Virus record (IMG/VR): IMGVR_UViG_3300024520_000359
Coordinates: 1-29,947 of that record
Reading direction: 5' to 3' (one strand)
Source of the DNA: a virus
DNA length: 29,947 nt
Each line of letters begins with the position of its first letter. The stretch's first letter is position 1. Under the pieces are notes generated by a model that worked only from the letters and a program-made list of their open reading frames with translations, had not been told where the DNA came from and made no database searches. Below, in pieces: positions 13,060 through 20,840 of the stretch. The position numbers and the translations under genes are program-made.

Positions 13060-13231
13060 TTTAACTTTTATCATAATTTTGGGCATGGCTGGGGCAATGG
13101 CTTTGCATGTTGCGTTTAGCTTTCTTCGTCATAACGCAGACTTAACCGGACTAATCGGTTCGGGGTTTGGGCTGATATGCGCCGCAAGTACGATTTATTG
13201 CGCGTGGTTGATTTATGGGGGTGGGATGTGA
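13052..13231 (+). CDS. 59-aa two-helix membrane protein
   Basis: Two hydrophobic segments (about 5-25 and 33-55) joined by a short polar loop (RHNAD) predict a small inner-membrane hairpin. The start overlaps the coiled-coil gene stop by 8 bp, and GGAGG lies 7 bases upstream at 13039-13043. The stop overlaps the next GTG start. It could resemble a holin by topology, but it lies in the early/middle region far from the late operon and no endolysin neighbours it, so I do not call it one. Confidence 0.55.
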   Translation: MIDLTFIIILGMAGAMALHVAFSFLRHNADLTGLIGSGFGLICAASTIYCAWLIYGGGM

Positions 13232-13560
13232 GTCAAATTCACGAGATAGCCAGCGAGGCTTTAACCTACCTAGCTCAGACAGACGAAGATTGCGCTAAGG
13301 CTAAGGCGCACATGAAAGGCTTGGAGTACAAGATTAAACGAGTTTTAGCACAGCAGACTTTACAGGCTACAGCTAAGACAGCAGGGGAGCGTAAATGCGT
13401 GGCAGAAGCAAGCGAGGCATATCAAGCGATTACTGAGGGTTATGAATCGGCTGTGTTGGACTATGAATTATTAGCGACTAAACGAGCAACACAATTAGCG
13501 CGATTTGAATGGGCGAGAAGCATGAACGCGAACAAGCGGCAGGGCGGGGGTAATCTGTGA
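13228..13560 (+). CDS. Hypothetical helical protein upstream of the HNH gene
   Basis: I choose the GTG at 13228, which overlaps the preceding TGA and follows GGGGGTGGG, over an in-frame ATG at 13177 that would lie well inside the membrane-protein gene. The 110-aa product is almost all helix, rich in Ala, Lys and Glu (AKAKAHMKGLEYKIKRVLAQ), with coiled-coil character. A protein with this pattern often precedes an HNH gene in phages. Function unknown. Confidence 0.65.
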   Translation: MSQIHEIASEALTYLAQTDEDCAKAKAHMKGLEYKIKRVLAQQTLQATAKTAGERKCVAEASEAYQAITEGYESAVLDYELLATKRATQLARFEWARSMNANKRQGGGNL

Positions 13561-13988
13561 AGCGTGACGCACTAGACGCAGCATTCAGCGAGGCAGTAAG
13601 AGAGCGCGATAACTGGACTTGTCAGAATTGCGGGATTATCGACACTAACGCTCAAATGGGCGGTAGACCATCGGTTATGGATTGCTCACACATCATAAGC
13701 CGTAAGTACGTTAGCACTAGGACATATCCAGACAACGCTTTATGTATTTGCAGGGGGTGTCACAGAAAGCTAGGCGATAACCCACCGGCACACGCAAAAC
13801 TCGCTAAAAGCGTATTGGGTGAGACTCGTTATCAATGGCTAACGGAACGACACGCAAACAACATGATTAAGTACACAAAGGCAGATAAGCGCGAAATGTC
13901 GAAACATTATCGAGATGAGGTTAAGCGAATGCGAAAGGAACGATCTAATGGTTTTGATGGTTTTATTGACTTAGTGGCGTGGGATTGA
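13557..13988 (+). CDS. HNH endonuclease (NinG/Rap-like)
   Basis: A 143-aa nuclease with a zinc-bound HNH core. C22-x-x-C25 and C65-x-x-C68 are the likely metal ligands. H45 in DCSHI, N60 in PDNAL and H69 in CHRKLG supply the H-N-H residues. A basic C-terminal third may bind DNA. In lambda-like phages an HNH protein at this place, late in the nin region, is NinG/Rap, which acts on recombination junctions. A homing-type or packaging nuclease is an alternative. It starts with ATG overlapping the previous stop (GTGA/ATGA arrangement). Confidence 0.82.
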   Translation: MKRDALDAAFSEAVRERDNWTCQNCGIIDTNAQMGGRPSVMDCSHIISRKYVSTRTYPDNALCICRGCHRKLGDNPPAHAKLAKSVLGETRYQWLTERHANNMIKYTKADKREMSKHYRDEVKRMRKERSNGFDGFIDLVAWD

Positions 13989-13990
13989 TT

Positions 13991-14440
13991 ATGGGTAAGA
14001 CAATCAAGGCAGAGATACAGCCTGATGTCATTGTTAAGGGTCGGGCAAGGTTTGATTTAGCAGACGCATCGCTAAAACAATGGGCGAGGGATTATCAAGA
14101 CTGCAAAAAGGATATAGAACGCTTAACAGGTGCGCCATACTCACCGCCATCTAAAAGGTCTGGCTTCGTATCAAGTGATGAAGCGAACAATTATCGTAGC
14201 CAGATTATTAACGGCATGAGTCCATATAATCGGATGTTCTTACAATGCCACTACCTTGAGCGGGATGGGTACATAGGCAGGCTGTATGAAAGCATAAGAC
14301 AGGGCATTAACGAGGGCAGGGGTGACTATTCAATGCGCGTTAAAGGTCTTTACTTCGAGAGACTAGGCACAACAAGAGCAACGTATTACCGCGATTTAAA
14401 GGATGCTCAAGATGAATTTATTGCCAGAGGTGGAATTTAA
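13991..14440 (+). CDS. Candidate late transcription regulator (Q-like position)
   Basis: I use the ATG at 13991, two bases after the HNH stop, instead of the GTG at 13979. The 149-aa basic protein ends in a segment reading RVKGLYFERLGTTRATYYRD and then LKDAQDEF. This resembles the sigma-region-4-like helix-turn-helix of phage late regulators such as the ArpU/RinA type. The central block NRMFLQCHYLERDGYIGRLY is aromatic-rich. It is the last gene before a promoter-terminator pair and the late operon, exactly where antiterminator Q sits in lambdoid phages. Function is inferred mainly from place. Confidence 0.6.
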   Translation: MGKTIKAEIQPDVIVKGRARFDLADASLKQWARDYQDCKKDIERLTGAPYSPPSKRSGFVSSDEANNYRSQIINGMSPYNRMFLQCHYLERDGYIGRLYESIRQGINEGRGDYSMRVKGLYFERLGTTRATYYRDLKDAQDEFIARGGI

Positions 14441-14463
14441 TTGAAAAAACTTGCAAAGAATAC

Positions 14464-14492
14464 TTGATTGTGTCTTGCGACTACTGTATGCT
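14464..14492 (+). promoter_or_regulatory. Predicted late promoter (pR'-like)
   Basis: TTGATT (14464-14469) and TATGCT (14487-14492) are separated by exactly 17 bases, each matching four of six consensus bases. Transcription would begin near 14499 and meet the terminator at 14533-14567 after about 70 bases. No repressor half-site is apparent here. Confidence 0.55.
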
Positions 14493-14532
14493 TATACAGG
14501 TAAGGGTTGAGTAATGCGCCCAAAGAAACAAT

Positions 14533-14567
14533 AAGCCTCACTCATTAATTTGGGTGGGGCTTTTTTT
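14533..14567 (+). terminator. Strong rho-independent terminator (tR'-like)
   Basis: AAGCCTCAC (14533-14541) pairs with GTGGGGCTT (14554-14562) over nine positions including one G-U, with a 12-base loop and seven T. It lies between the predicted late promoter and the entire packaging/structural operon, so read-through or antitermination would be needed for late gene expression from that promoter. Confidence 0.88.
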
Positions 14568-14673
14568 ATTCCATATCGGGATACAGAATAAACCCGCCAC
14601 AACATCACTCAATAGGGGCTGGAAAAGCTACCACTTTACGATATTGGGCGGGTAATTTACACAGGGCTTATAA
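14568..14673 (+). other. Non-coding spacer with a long-range inverted repeat
   Basis: No gene is visible between the terminator and the methyltransferase start. ACCCGCC (14592-14598) and GGCGGGT (14647-14653) are exact inverted repeats 48 bases apart, giving a possible closed RNA domain in the leader of the late transcript. A cos site or structured leader is conceivable, but no supporting motif is recognised. Confidence 0.45.
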
Positions 14674-15795
14674 TTGATTGTAAAAAATGCCGACGTAGAC
14701 AGCTTAATACCTTACGTTAATAACGCAAAAGTACACAGCGATAAGCAAGTCGGAATGATTGCCGCATCAATTAAGGAGTTTGGCTTTAATAACCCCATAC
14801 TGGTTGATGGAGAAAGGGGCGTTATGGCGGGTCATGGTCGGTTGCTGGCTGCAAAAAAGCTAGGGATGGCCGAAGTACCCACTATTGAGTTGTCTCACCT
14901 TACAACCGCACAGAGAAAGGCATACATCCTGGCAGACAATAGGCTTGGAGAAGTCCATACTGAGTGGGATATGGAGCTAGTCAATAACGAGCTTCAGTTC
15001 TTAAACGAGTTAGATTTTGATGTTGAATTAACGGGCTTCGAATTGCCTGAAGTCATCGAGGACGGATTAACTGACGAGGACGCAGTACCAGACTTGCCAG
15101 AGACACCAATAACAAAGCCTGGTGACGTCTGGATATTGGGTAATCATAGATTGATGTGCGGCGACTCTACCAGCATTGCCGATGTTGATAAGTTGATGGA
15201 TGGCGTTTACCCTGATTTAATACATACAGATCCTCCGTATGGAATGAGCGCCGTTTCAAAGTCAGGCGTTCTGTCTGCGAATTATGGCTCTGACATAATG
15301 GGTGATGATAGCGCTGATGTGGCTAAGGATGCTTTCGGGCTGATTTATGGTCTCTTTCCCAAATCTAAGCATATTTGGTGGGGGGCAAACTATTACTGTA
15401 GCGTTCTTCCAGACAGCGAGTGTTGGTTGGTTTGGGATAAAAACAACGGCCAGAGCGATCAAACTGACTGCGAGCTGGCTTGGGCTAATTTTAGAAGCGT
15501 TGTTAGGCAATTCACGCAGGCCAGTGAAAAAATAAACAGAGTACATCCTACTCAGAAGCCTGTTGGCTTAATGGAGTGGATTATTAAGCGGTTTAGCTTA
15601 ACGTCGGACACTATCGCTGATTATTTTGGTGGTTCAGGGTCTACGTTAATTGCGGCAGAAAAAAACGGGATCAAGTCTTTTGTTATGGAGTTCGACCCTA
15701 AGTTTTGCGATGTTATTATCAATCGGTGGCAGGAATTCACAGGCAAGAAAGCTATGCTAGAAACTGGTGATTATTACGATGACCTTGCAGCATAA
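14674..15795 (+). CDS. ParB-domain / DNA methyltransferase fusion
   Basis: A 373-aa protein with two domains. Residues 1-90 are a ParB/sulfiredoxin-like domain, including MAGHGRLLAAKKLG (51-64) and a QRKAYILADN segment (80-89). Residues about 150-365 are a beta-class amino-methyltransferase with the catalytic DPPY (186-189) ahead of the AdoMet-binding DYFGGSGST (316-324), plus HPTQKP (291-296). It should methylate adenine N6 or cytosine N4 in phage DNA, probably protecting it from restriction. The start is TTG, with AGGG about seven bases upstream. This combination is common in phages beside terminases. The target sequence is unknown. Confidence 0.9.
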   Translation: MIVKNADVDSLIPYVNNAKVHSDKQVGMIAASIKEFGFNNPILVDGERGVMAGHGRLLAAKKLGMAEVPTIELSHLTTAQRKAYILADNRLGEVHTEWDMELVNNELQFLNELDFDVELTGFELPEVIEDGLTDEDAVPDLPETPITKPGDVWILGNHRLMCGDSTSIADVDKLMDGVYPDLIHTDPPYGMSAVSKSGVLSANYGSDIMGDDSADVAKDAFGLIYGLFPKSKHIWWGANYYCSVLPDSECWLVWDKNNGQSDQTDCELAWANFRSVVRQFTQASEKINRVHPTQKPVGLMEWIIKRFSLTSDTIADYFGGSGSTLIAAEKNGIKSFVMEFDPKFCDVIINRWQEFTGKKAMLETGDYYDDLAA

Positions 15796-16165
15796 ACTAA
15801 CAGACAAGCAAGAGCGTTTTGTATCTGAGTACCTTATTGATTTAAACGCTACTCAGGCGGCTATCAGGGCGGGTTACAGCAAAAAGACAGCGCAGCAACA
15901 AGGCTCTGAAAACTTGTCAAAACCTGTTATCTCAGAAGCGATAGCAAAAGCCAAAAATGAGGCAGCTAAACGCAACGAGACAACGGTTGATATGATCGAC
16001 AAGATGCATAAAGCTGCTTATTCCGTAGCGCAAAAGAGCAGACAGCCGAGCGCAATGACGCAATCGGCTCAGAACCTGGCAAAGTTGCATGGATTGATAA
16101 CGGATAAGCAAGATATAAACCTAACGCCTCCTAAAATCGAGTACATAGTGCCGCATGCGTCTTGA
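15779..16165 (+). CDS. terS: Terminase small subunit
   Basis: A 128-aa protein that recognises phage DNA for packaging. The N-terminal segment LTDKQERFVSEYLIDLNATQ, then AAIRAGYSKKTA (about residues 6-37), is the helix-turn-helix signature of the Terminase_2 family. The remainder is helical, for oligomerisation. The ATG at 15779 has GGTGA eight bases upstream; an earlier GTG at 15767 lacks one. It overlaps the methyltransferase gene by 17 bp and the large subunit by 11 bp. Confidence 0.9.
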   Translation: MTLQHKLTDKQERFVSEYLIDLNATQAAIRAGYSKKTAQQQGSENLSKPVISEAIAKAKNEAAKRNETTVDMIDKMHKAAYSVAQKSRQPSAMTQSAQNLAKLHGLITDKQDINLTPPKIEYIVPHAS

Positions 16166-17399
16166 GCCTACCGTTCCACAACATAGCTTTATAACATCAA
16201 AGGCTAGATACCCGTTAATGCTTGCGGGGTATGGAGCTGGCAAGACTGAGGCATTAATTAATCGGCGGTTAATACAGGCGTTCCAGTACCCTAAGAACGA
16301 CTTTGCTTTTTATGAGCCTACATACGATCTGATAAGACAGATTGCGTATCCTAGATTTGAAGAGAAGCTAGAAGAGTTAAGGATTCCGTATAAGCTGATT
16401 AAGTCACCGACTAATGAGTTACACATAGCGGGATGCGGTCGAATAATATTTCGATCAATGGACACACCCTCTAGGATTATCGGTTATGAGGTTGCAGATT
16501 CAGACGTAGATGAGCTAGACACTCTAAGCCGTGACGATGCGGCGGAGGTTTGGCGCAGGGTCTTAGCTAGAAACAGGCAGAAGAAGTTTGATGGTTCGCC
16601 TAACACTATTGGGGTAGCTACAACGCCGGAAGGCTTTAGATTTGTCTACGAAGCGTGGGAAAAAGAGCCGAGACCAGGGTATGAGATTATACGAGCGCCC
16701 ACCTCTAGCAATTTAAAGAACCTTCCTAGCGGCTACATAGAATCATTGCGGGATATGTACCCGCCGAATCTGTTAGACGCTTATCTTGATGGAAAGTTTG
16801 TTAATTTAACGAGTGGAACGGTTTACACAAGTTTTAACCGTGTTGATTGCGGCAGTTCAGAGTCGATACAGCCTAACGAGCCTTTATACATCGGAATGGA
16901 TTTTAACGTGGGCAACATGTCTAGCGTAACCCATGTGATGCGCGATGGAATGCCACATGCGGTGGCTGAAATATCGCAGGGCTACGATACGCCACAAGTA
17001 GGTCAGATTATCAAGCAGCAGTACAAAGATGCGGGTCACGCTATTTACGTCTATCCAGACTCTAGCGGTGGCAGTCGAAGCACAAAAGACGCATCAATCA
17101 CGGATATACAAATATTGAGGCAATTCGGATTCACGGTAAGGGCTAAGGGCAAGAACCCGCCCATAAAAGACCGTGTTAACGCAATGAATGCGGCGTTTGT
17201 TAGGGGTTACAAAGTGAATACGGCTTTATGCCCTGAATACACACGAAGCCTAGAACAGCAAGCATACGACAAAAACGGAATGCCGGATAAAACACAAGGG
17301 CTAGACCATCACAACGATGCTGGCGGCTACTTTATTAATTATGAGATGCCTATCGTGAGGCCAGTCATACAGAGCCATGCGGTGGCAAGCGGTTATTGA
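16155..17399 (+). CDS. terL: Terminase large subunit
   Basis: This 414-aa motor and nuclease drives DNA into the procapsid. The ATPase has Walker A GYGAGKT (25-31), an acidic Walker B around DSDVDELD (115-122) and a coupling motif ATT (155-157). The RNase H-like nuclease has D249 in GMDFN, D302 in YPDSSG and D388 in DHHNDAG. The domain order and length are normal, and all catalytic residues are visible. Packaging type (cos or headful) cannot be read from the sequence. It ends at the portal start (TGATG). Confidence 0.95.
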   Translation: MRLEPTVPQHSFITSKARYPLMLAGYGAGKTEALINRRLIQAFQYPKNDFAFYEPTYDLIRQIAYPRFEEKLEELRIPYKLIKSPTNELHIAGCGRIIFRSMDTPSRIIGYEVADSDVDELDTLSRDDAAEVWRRVLARNRQKKFDGSPNTIGVATTPEGFRFVYEAWEKEPRPGYEIIRAPTSSNLKNLPSGYIESLRDMYPPNLLDAYLDGKFVNLTSGTVYTSFNRVDCGSSESIQPNEPLYIGMDFNVGNMSSVTHVMRDGMPHAVAEISQGYDTPQVGQIIKQQYKDAGHAIYVYPDSSGGSRSTKDASITDIQILRQFGFTVRAKGKNPPIKDRVNAMNAAFVRGYKVNTALCPEYTRSLEQQAYDKNGMPDKTQGLDHHNDAGGYFINYEMPIVRPVIQSHAVASGY

Positions 17400-18706
17400 T
17401 GAATAAAAAACACCACAGCAAAGAACGGCATGAGCGCCTAACCTCGATTAAAAAGGTTCGGGATTTTATCGCGGGTCAAGCCGTTGTTCACAAGGCGGGT
17501 GAATGTTATTTGCCTAAAACTGCTGGAATGAAGTCTCGCGGTTCGGTTGGTGTGGATCATTACAACGCGTACAAGCTACGCGCTCGTGTTCTGAGCTTAG
17601 TTCAATTCACAGAGAATGGCGTGATCGGTTTAGCGTTCAAGAACGCGCCAGAGGTAGACGTACCGTTTGATGTGGTAACGATTAACGGCAGAACGGCTGA
17701 AAAGTTAGCGCGTGATATTTTGCGCGAGGTCTTAGAGGCTGGTGACGTTGTTTTGGTTGTCGATGCGCCTGTCGGTGGTGGCGACCCTTACATCGTGGAG
17801 TATAAAGCAGAAAACTTTATTAATTACGCCGTATCTGATTCTGATGATTCAAAGATAACGGCGGCTATGTTTAGTGAATCGTACTTTGACGAAGATGATA
17901 CCTACCAGGAAGAACCAATAGAGAGATACAGAGAGTATCGGCTTATTGATGGAAAGCCGCACGTTCGCGTTTTAGATGAGGACGAAAACCAAATAGGCGA
18001 AGAAGTGGTATTACCTTTTGATTATCTGCCTGTATTTATTGCGGGTAGCGTAGACAACCACCCTAGCGCCGACCCTATACCATTATTACCTGTAGCTGAT
18101 GCAGCAGAGGCTATATATCAGGTGAGCGCGGATTATCGCCAGTTCTTGCATAACTACGGACAGAAAACACCCTATGCGACAGGCGTTAGACCTGAAGAGG
18201 TGACAGCCATTCTAGCGGGTGGTTTTGGTGTTGGCGCGTTCCTAACGGCTGAGAATGAATCGGCTAAGTTTGGCGAGATTGGCGGCACTGAGGGGAGCGA
18301 AGAGGCTTTCAGAAAGGCGATACAAGATGAGCTTTTAATAGCTGAACAGTACGCGGTCACTATTAGTCAAAAGGGTGACGGTGTTGAATCTGCGGAGTCT
18401 GTCCGAATGAGGGCAACGGCAAAACAGGCAACAATAGTCACTATTTTAAATTCAATTTCTGCGGCAATTACTTCGGCTGTTGAGTGTATGGCGCAATGGT
18501 CTGGTAGGGGTGGCGAGGTAACGGTTCAGTTATCAACCGATTTTACCTTTACTGAGGCGAGCGACAGGCTGTTGACGGCGTTAAATGCTGCGGTGGCATC
18601 TCAAGTACTGCCTGTGTCCGTTCCTCGTGAGTATGCGCGGCGTTCAGGTCTTACAGACAAGACAGACGAAGAGATGGATGCGGAGATTGTAGATAGACCT
18701 TTTTAA
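17399..18706 (+). CDS. Portal protein (DUF4055-like)
   Basis: A 435-aa dodecameric connector through which DNA enters the head. The overall layout fits DUF4055-type portals: an N-terminal wing (about 40-100, HYNAYKLRARVLSLVQF), a long acidic middle (about 150-210), PVFIAGSVDNHP, LLPVADAAEAIYQVSADYRQ (about 225-250) and a helical stem and crown. The ATG at 17399 overlaps the terminase stop. A TTG three bases earlier is an alternative. Gene order immediately after the large terminase supports the call. Confidence 0.88.
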   Translation: MNKKHHSKERHERLTSIKKVRDFIAGQAVVHKAGECYLPKTAGMKSRGSVGVDHYNAYKLRARVLSLVQFTENGVIGLAFKNAPEVDVPFDVVTINGRTAEKLARDILREVLEAGDVVLVVDAPVGGGDPYIVEYKAENFINYAVSDSDDSKITAAMFSESYFDEDDTYQEEPIERYREYRLIDGKPHVRVLDEDENQIGEEVVLPFDYLPVFIAGSVDNHPSADPIPLLPVADAAEAIYQVSADYRQFLHNYGQKTPYATGVRPEEVTAILAGGFGVGAFLTAENESAKFGEIGGTEGSEEAFRKAIQDELLIAEQYAVTISQKGDGVESAESVRMRATAKQATIVTILNSISAAITSAVECMAQWSGRGGEVTVQLSTDFTFTEASDRLLTALNAAVASQVLPVSVPREYARRSGLTDKTDEEMDAEIVDRPF

Positions 18707-18749
18707 GCGGTAGCGGAGCTACTAAAACATAAATGCTCGGAGAGTAATA

Positions 18750-19496
18750 ATGCCTATTGATTTTACAAGTTTTAAAAGACCGGACACGATTCCACAAGAA
18801 GCTTTAGAAAGCCCGGAATTAATTAGATTCATCAATGAGTCGATTGATCGACAAGTTGAAGCAACCGCAAGCACAGCGCGAGATCAGGCTGAGAAAGCGG
18901 TAAGAGATAAAGCCATAGCAGACCAAAAGGTAGAGGATCTGCGGAAGCGTTTAGATGACGCTCAAACAGGCGGAAGCGGTAATGATGCTATTGATAAGTT
19001 GAAGGCTCAACTGTCGAAGGCAAAAGAAGAGGCCGCACAAGAATACAAAGCACAATTAGATTCAATCAAATCTGATAACGACAGCTTAAAGGCTAAGTTA
19101 GACGAAACAGAGTTATCTAATTACATGCGAACACAGATACAGGAATACAACGCAAAATACCCGCAGCTTAAAGCGGTGGATGGTGCGGAAAAGTATTTAG
19201 TAGAAGAAGGAAAGAGAGCATTTAAAAAGACTGAAAGCGGCGAGTTTCGCGCCTTTGATGGTGATAAGCCATTAACTAGCGCAAGCGGTTTTATGACTGG
19301 GGTAGAGTTTTTGTCTAACCTCCGTGATAACCCAAGTACTCGTATTTTCTTCGGTCAAACACAAGGTAGCGGAGCTACTGGAAGCGGGGCAAGCGGAGCT
19401 GGTAGCAAGATAATTTCAAGATCAGATTTTGAGAAACTTAATCCAAATGAGCGAATGAGTAAAGTCAAATCTGGCGTAACTATACAAGATAACTAA
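18750..19496 (+). CDS. Capsid scaffolding protein
   Basis: A 248-aa protein that is almost entirely charged helix from about residue 20 to 130 (for example KLKAQLSKAKEEAAQEYKAQ), a coiled coil typical of scaffolds. A Gly/Ser-rich linker (GSGATGSGASGAGS, about 209-222) and a basic C-terminal helix follow, which in such proteins contact the coat. GGAGAG lies before ATG. Position between portal and coat matches the P22-type head module. Scaffolds evolve fast, so sequence alone is modest evidence. Confidence 0.8.
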   Translation: MPIDFTSFKRPDTIPQEALESPELIRFINESIDRQVEATASTARDQAEKAVRDKAIADQKVEDLRKRLDDAQTGGSGNDAIDKLKAQLSKAKEEAAQEYKAQLDSIKSDNDSLKAKLDETELSNYMRTQIQEYNAKYPQLKAVDGAEKYLVEEGKRAFKKTESGEFRAFDGDKPLTSASGFMTGVEFLSNLRDNPSTRIFFGQTQGSGATGSGASGAGSKIISRSDFEKLNPNERMSKVKSGVTIQDN

Positions 19497-19509
19497 AGGG
19501 TATTAAAAA

Positions 19510-20658
19510 ATGGCAAATGTATTAACCGATTTAGCTGCTGATATTTACATCGCGGCTGACAACGTAGGGCGTGAAGCTGTAGGTTTCATTCCATCCGTAA
19601 CAATTAACCGAGGCACTGAGTCTGCTGCTGTGGGCCAAACTGTGCGCTCACACTTCACGCGACAAGTTGCGGCTGGTGACTTGACTCCATCTATGACTGT
19701 TCCAGAGGGTACAGATCAGACAGTGGATAACAAGACCATGACGCTTACTAAGCAACGCGGCGTAGCTATCCCCTGGACTGGTGAAGATGTTAAATTTGCT
19801 GGCGGTGGTGCTGGTTATGAGACTATCTATGGTGATCAAATTGCTCAGGCAATGCGTACCATCACAAACGAGATCGAGACAGACCTAGCGACAGAGGCTT
19901 ATACTAACGCTTCACGCGCTTTCGGTACTGCGGGTACTACTCCCTTCGGTTCTAACTTTAACGACATTGCAGAGCTTCGCCAGATTATCTTTGATAACGG
20001 TCAGCCTGTAAATGATGGGCGTTTGTCGCTGGTTGTTAACTCACTAGCCGGAACGAACCTTCGTCAGCTTGCACAGCTACAAAAAGCAAATGAAAGTGCT
20101 GATAGTTCGCTATTGCGTCAAGGCGCTTTATTGGATTTGCAGGGATTTATGCTTAAAGAGTCTGCACAAGTTCAAAGCCACACTAAAGGAACGGCCACAG
20201 GTCTTGATGCTGCTGGCGGCGAGCCTGTTGGTGAATCTTCTATCGTGCTAGATGGCGGCGATGGTGGAACTTTGCTTTCTGGTGATGTTGTGACTTTCGC
20301 TGGCGATACTAACAAGTATGTTGTTAACACTGGTTTCACCGCTGCGGGTGGTACTGCTGTTATTGGTACGCCTGGACTACAGGCGGCTCTAGCTGATACT
20401 GTCGAAATGACTATTGGTAACGACTTCACGGCTAACGTGGGTCTACACCAGTCTGCAATCGAGCTTGCTATGCGAGCGCCTGCGAAACCTTTTGGTGGCG
20501 ATGCGGCTCAGGACGTTATGATCGTTCAAGACCCGCATTCGGGTTTGACGTTCGAGATCAGCGTTTATAAGGGCTTCAACAAAGCAATGATTTATGTTGC
20601 GGCTGTTTGGGGTTATAAAGCGTGGAGACCTGACGCAATCGCTCTATTATTGGGCTAA
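19510..20658 (+). CDS. Major capsid protein, P22-like family
   Basis: A 382-aa coat protein that forms the HK97-fold shell. The N-terminus (MANVLTDLAADIYIAADNVG, then REAVGFIPSV) and the segment AVGQTVRSHFTRQ followed by DLTPSMTVPEGTDQTV are typical of the P22-like group. Residues about 225-300 are rich in Gly, Thr and Val and look like an inserted beta domain (VVTFAGDTNKYVVNTGFTAA), comparable to the P22 I-domain. A strong AAGGG ribosome site and a terminator after the gene suit a highly expressed structural protein. Confidence 0.92.
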   Translation: MANVLTDLAADIYIAADNVGREAVGFIPSVTINRGTESAAVGQTVRSHFTRQVAAGDLTPSMTVPEGTDQTVDNKTMTLTKQRGVAIPWTGEDVKFAGGGAGYETIYGDQIAQAMRTITNEIETDLATEAYTNASRAFGTAGTTPFGSNFNDIAELRQIIFDNGQPVNDGRLSLVVNSLAGTNLRQLAQLQKANESADSSLLRQGALLDLQGFMLKESAQVQSHTKGTATGLDAAGGEPVGESSIVLDGGDGGTLLSGDVVTFAGDTNKYVVNTGFTAAGGTAVIGTPGLQAALADTVEMTIGNDFTANVGLHQSAIELAMRAPAKPFGGDAAQDVMIVQDPHSGLTFEISVYKGFNKAMIYVAAVWGYKAWRPDAIALLLG

Positions 20659-20667
20659 TAACTACCG

Positions 20668-20699
20668 CGCCCCTGAGATAATATCAAAGGGGCGTTTTT
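20668..20699 (+). terminator. Terminator after the major capsid gene
   Basis: CGCCCCT (20668-20674) pairs perfectly with AGGGGCG (20688-20694), has a 13-base loop and is followed by TTTTT. It lies directly after the coat gene. Partial termination here would make capsid mRNA more abundant than downstream genes, or antitermination may override it. Confidence 0.85.
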
Positions 20700-20702
20700 A
20701 TT

Positions 20703-20840
20703 ATGACTAAGAAAACAAAGAAGAAAGTAAGCAAGAAGGTTGTCGCTGATACAGTGGCAGTTACTCGCAACGGCGACACGGTTAATGTAAAACCTGAAAA
20801 GCTAGAGAGCTTTCTAGCGGCTGGCTGGTTGCGTGGTTGA
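20703..20840 (+). CDS. 45-aa basic protein in the head module
   Basis: A short gene starting just after the terminator. The lysine-rich N-terminus (TKKTKKKVSKKV) is followed by NGDTVNVKPEKLESFLAAGW, a pattern seen in small phage head proteins. It overlaps the minor head gene by 8 bp, suggesting coupling. The 63-aa gene at 23699 has a related layout and may be a paralogue of sorts. Exact role unknown. Confidence 0.6.
   Translation: MTKKTKKKVSKKVVADTVAVTRNGDTVNVKPEKLESFLAAGWLRG

Noticed and set aside
13052-13231. Holin call for the two-helix membrane protein
   Set aside because: Topology alone is weak evidence. It is in the early/middle region, and no endolysin or spanin gene is visible in the window.
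15262-15546. 94-aa minus-strand frame and a plus-strand 62-aa frame inside the methyltransferase gene
   Set aside because: Both are frame shadows of a gene with intact catalytic motifs.
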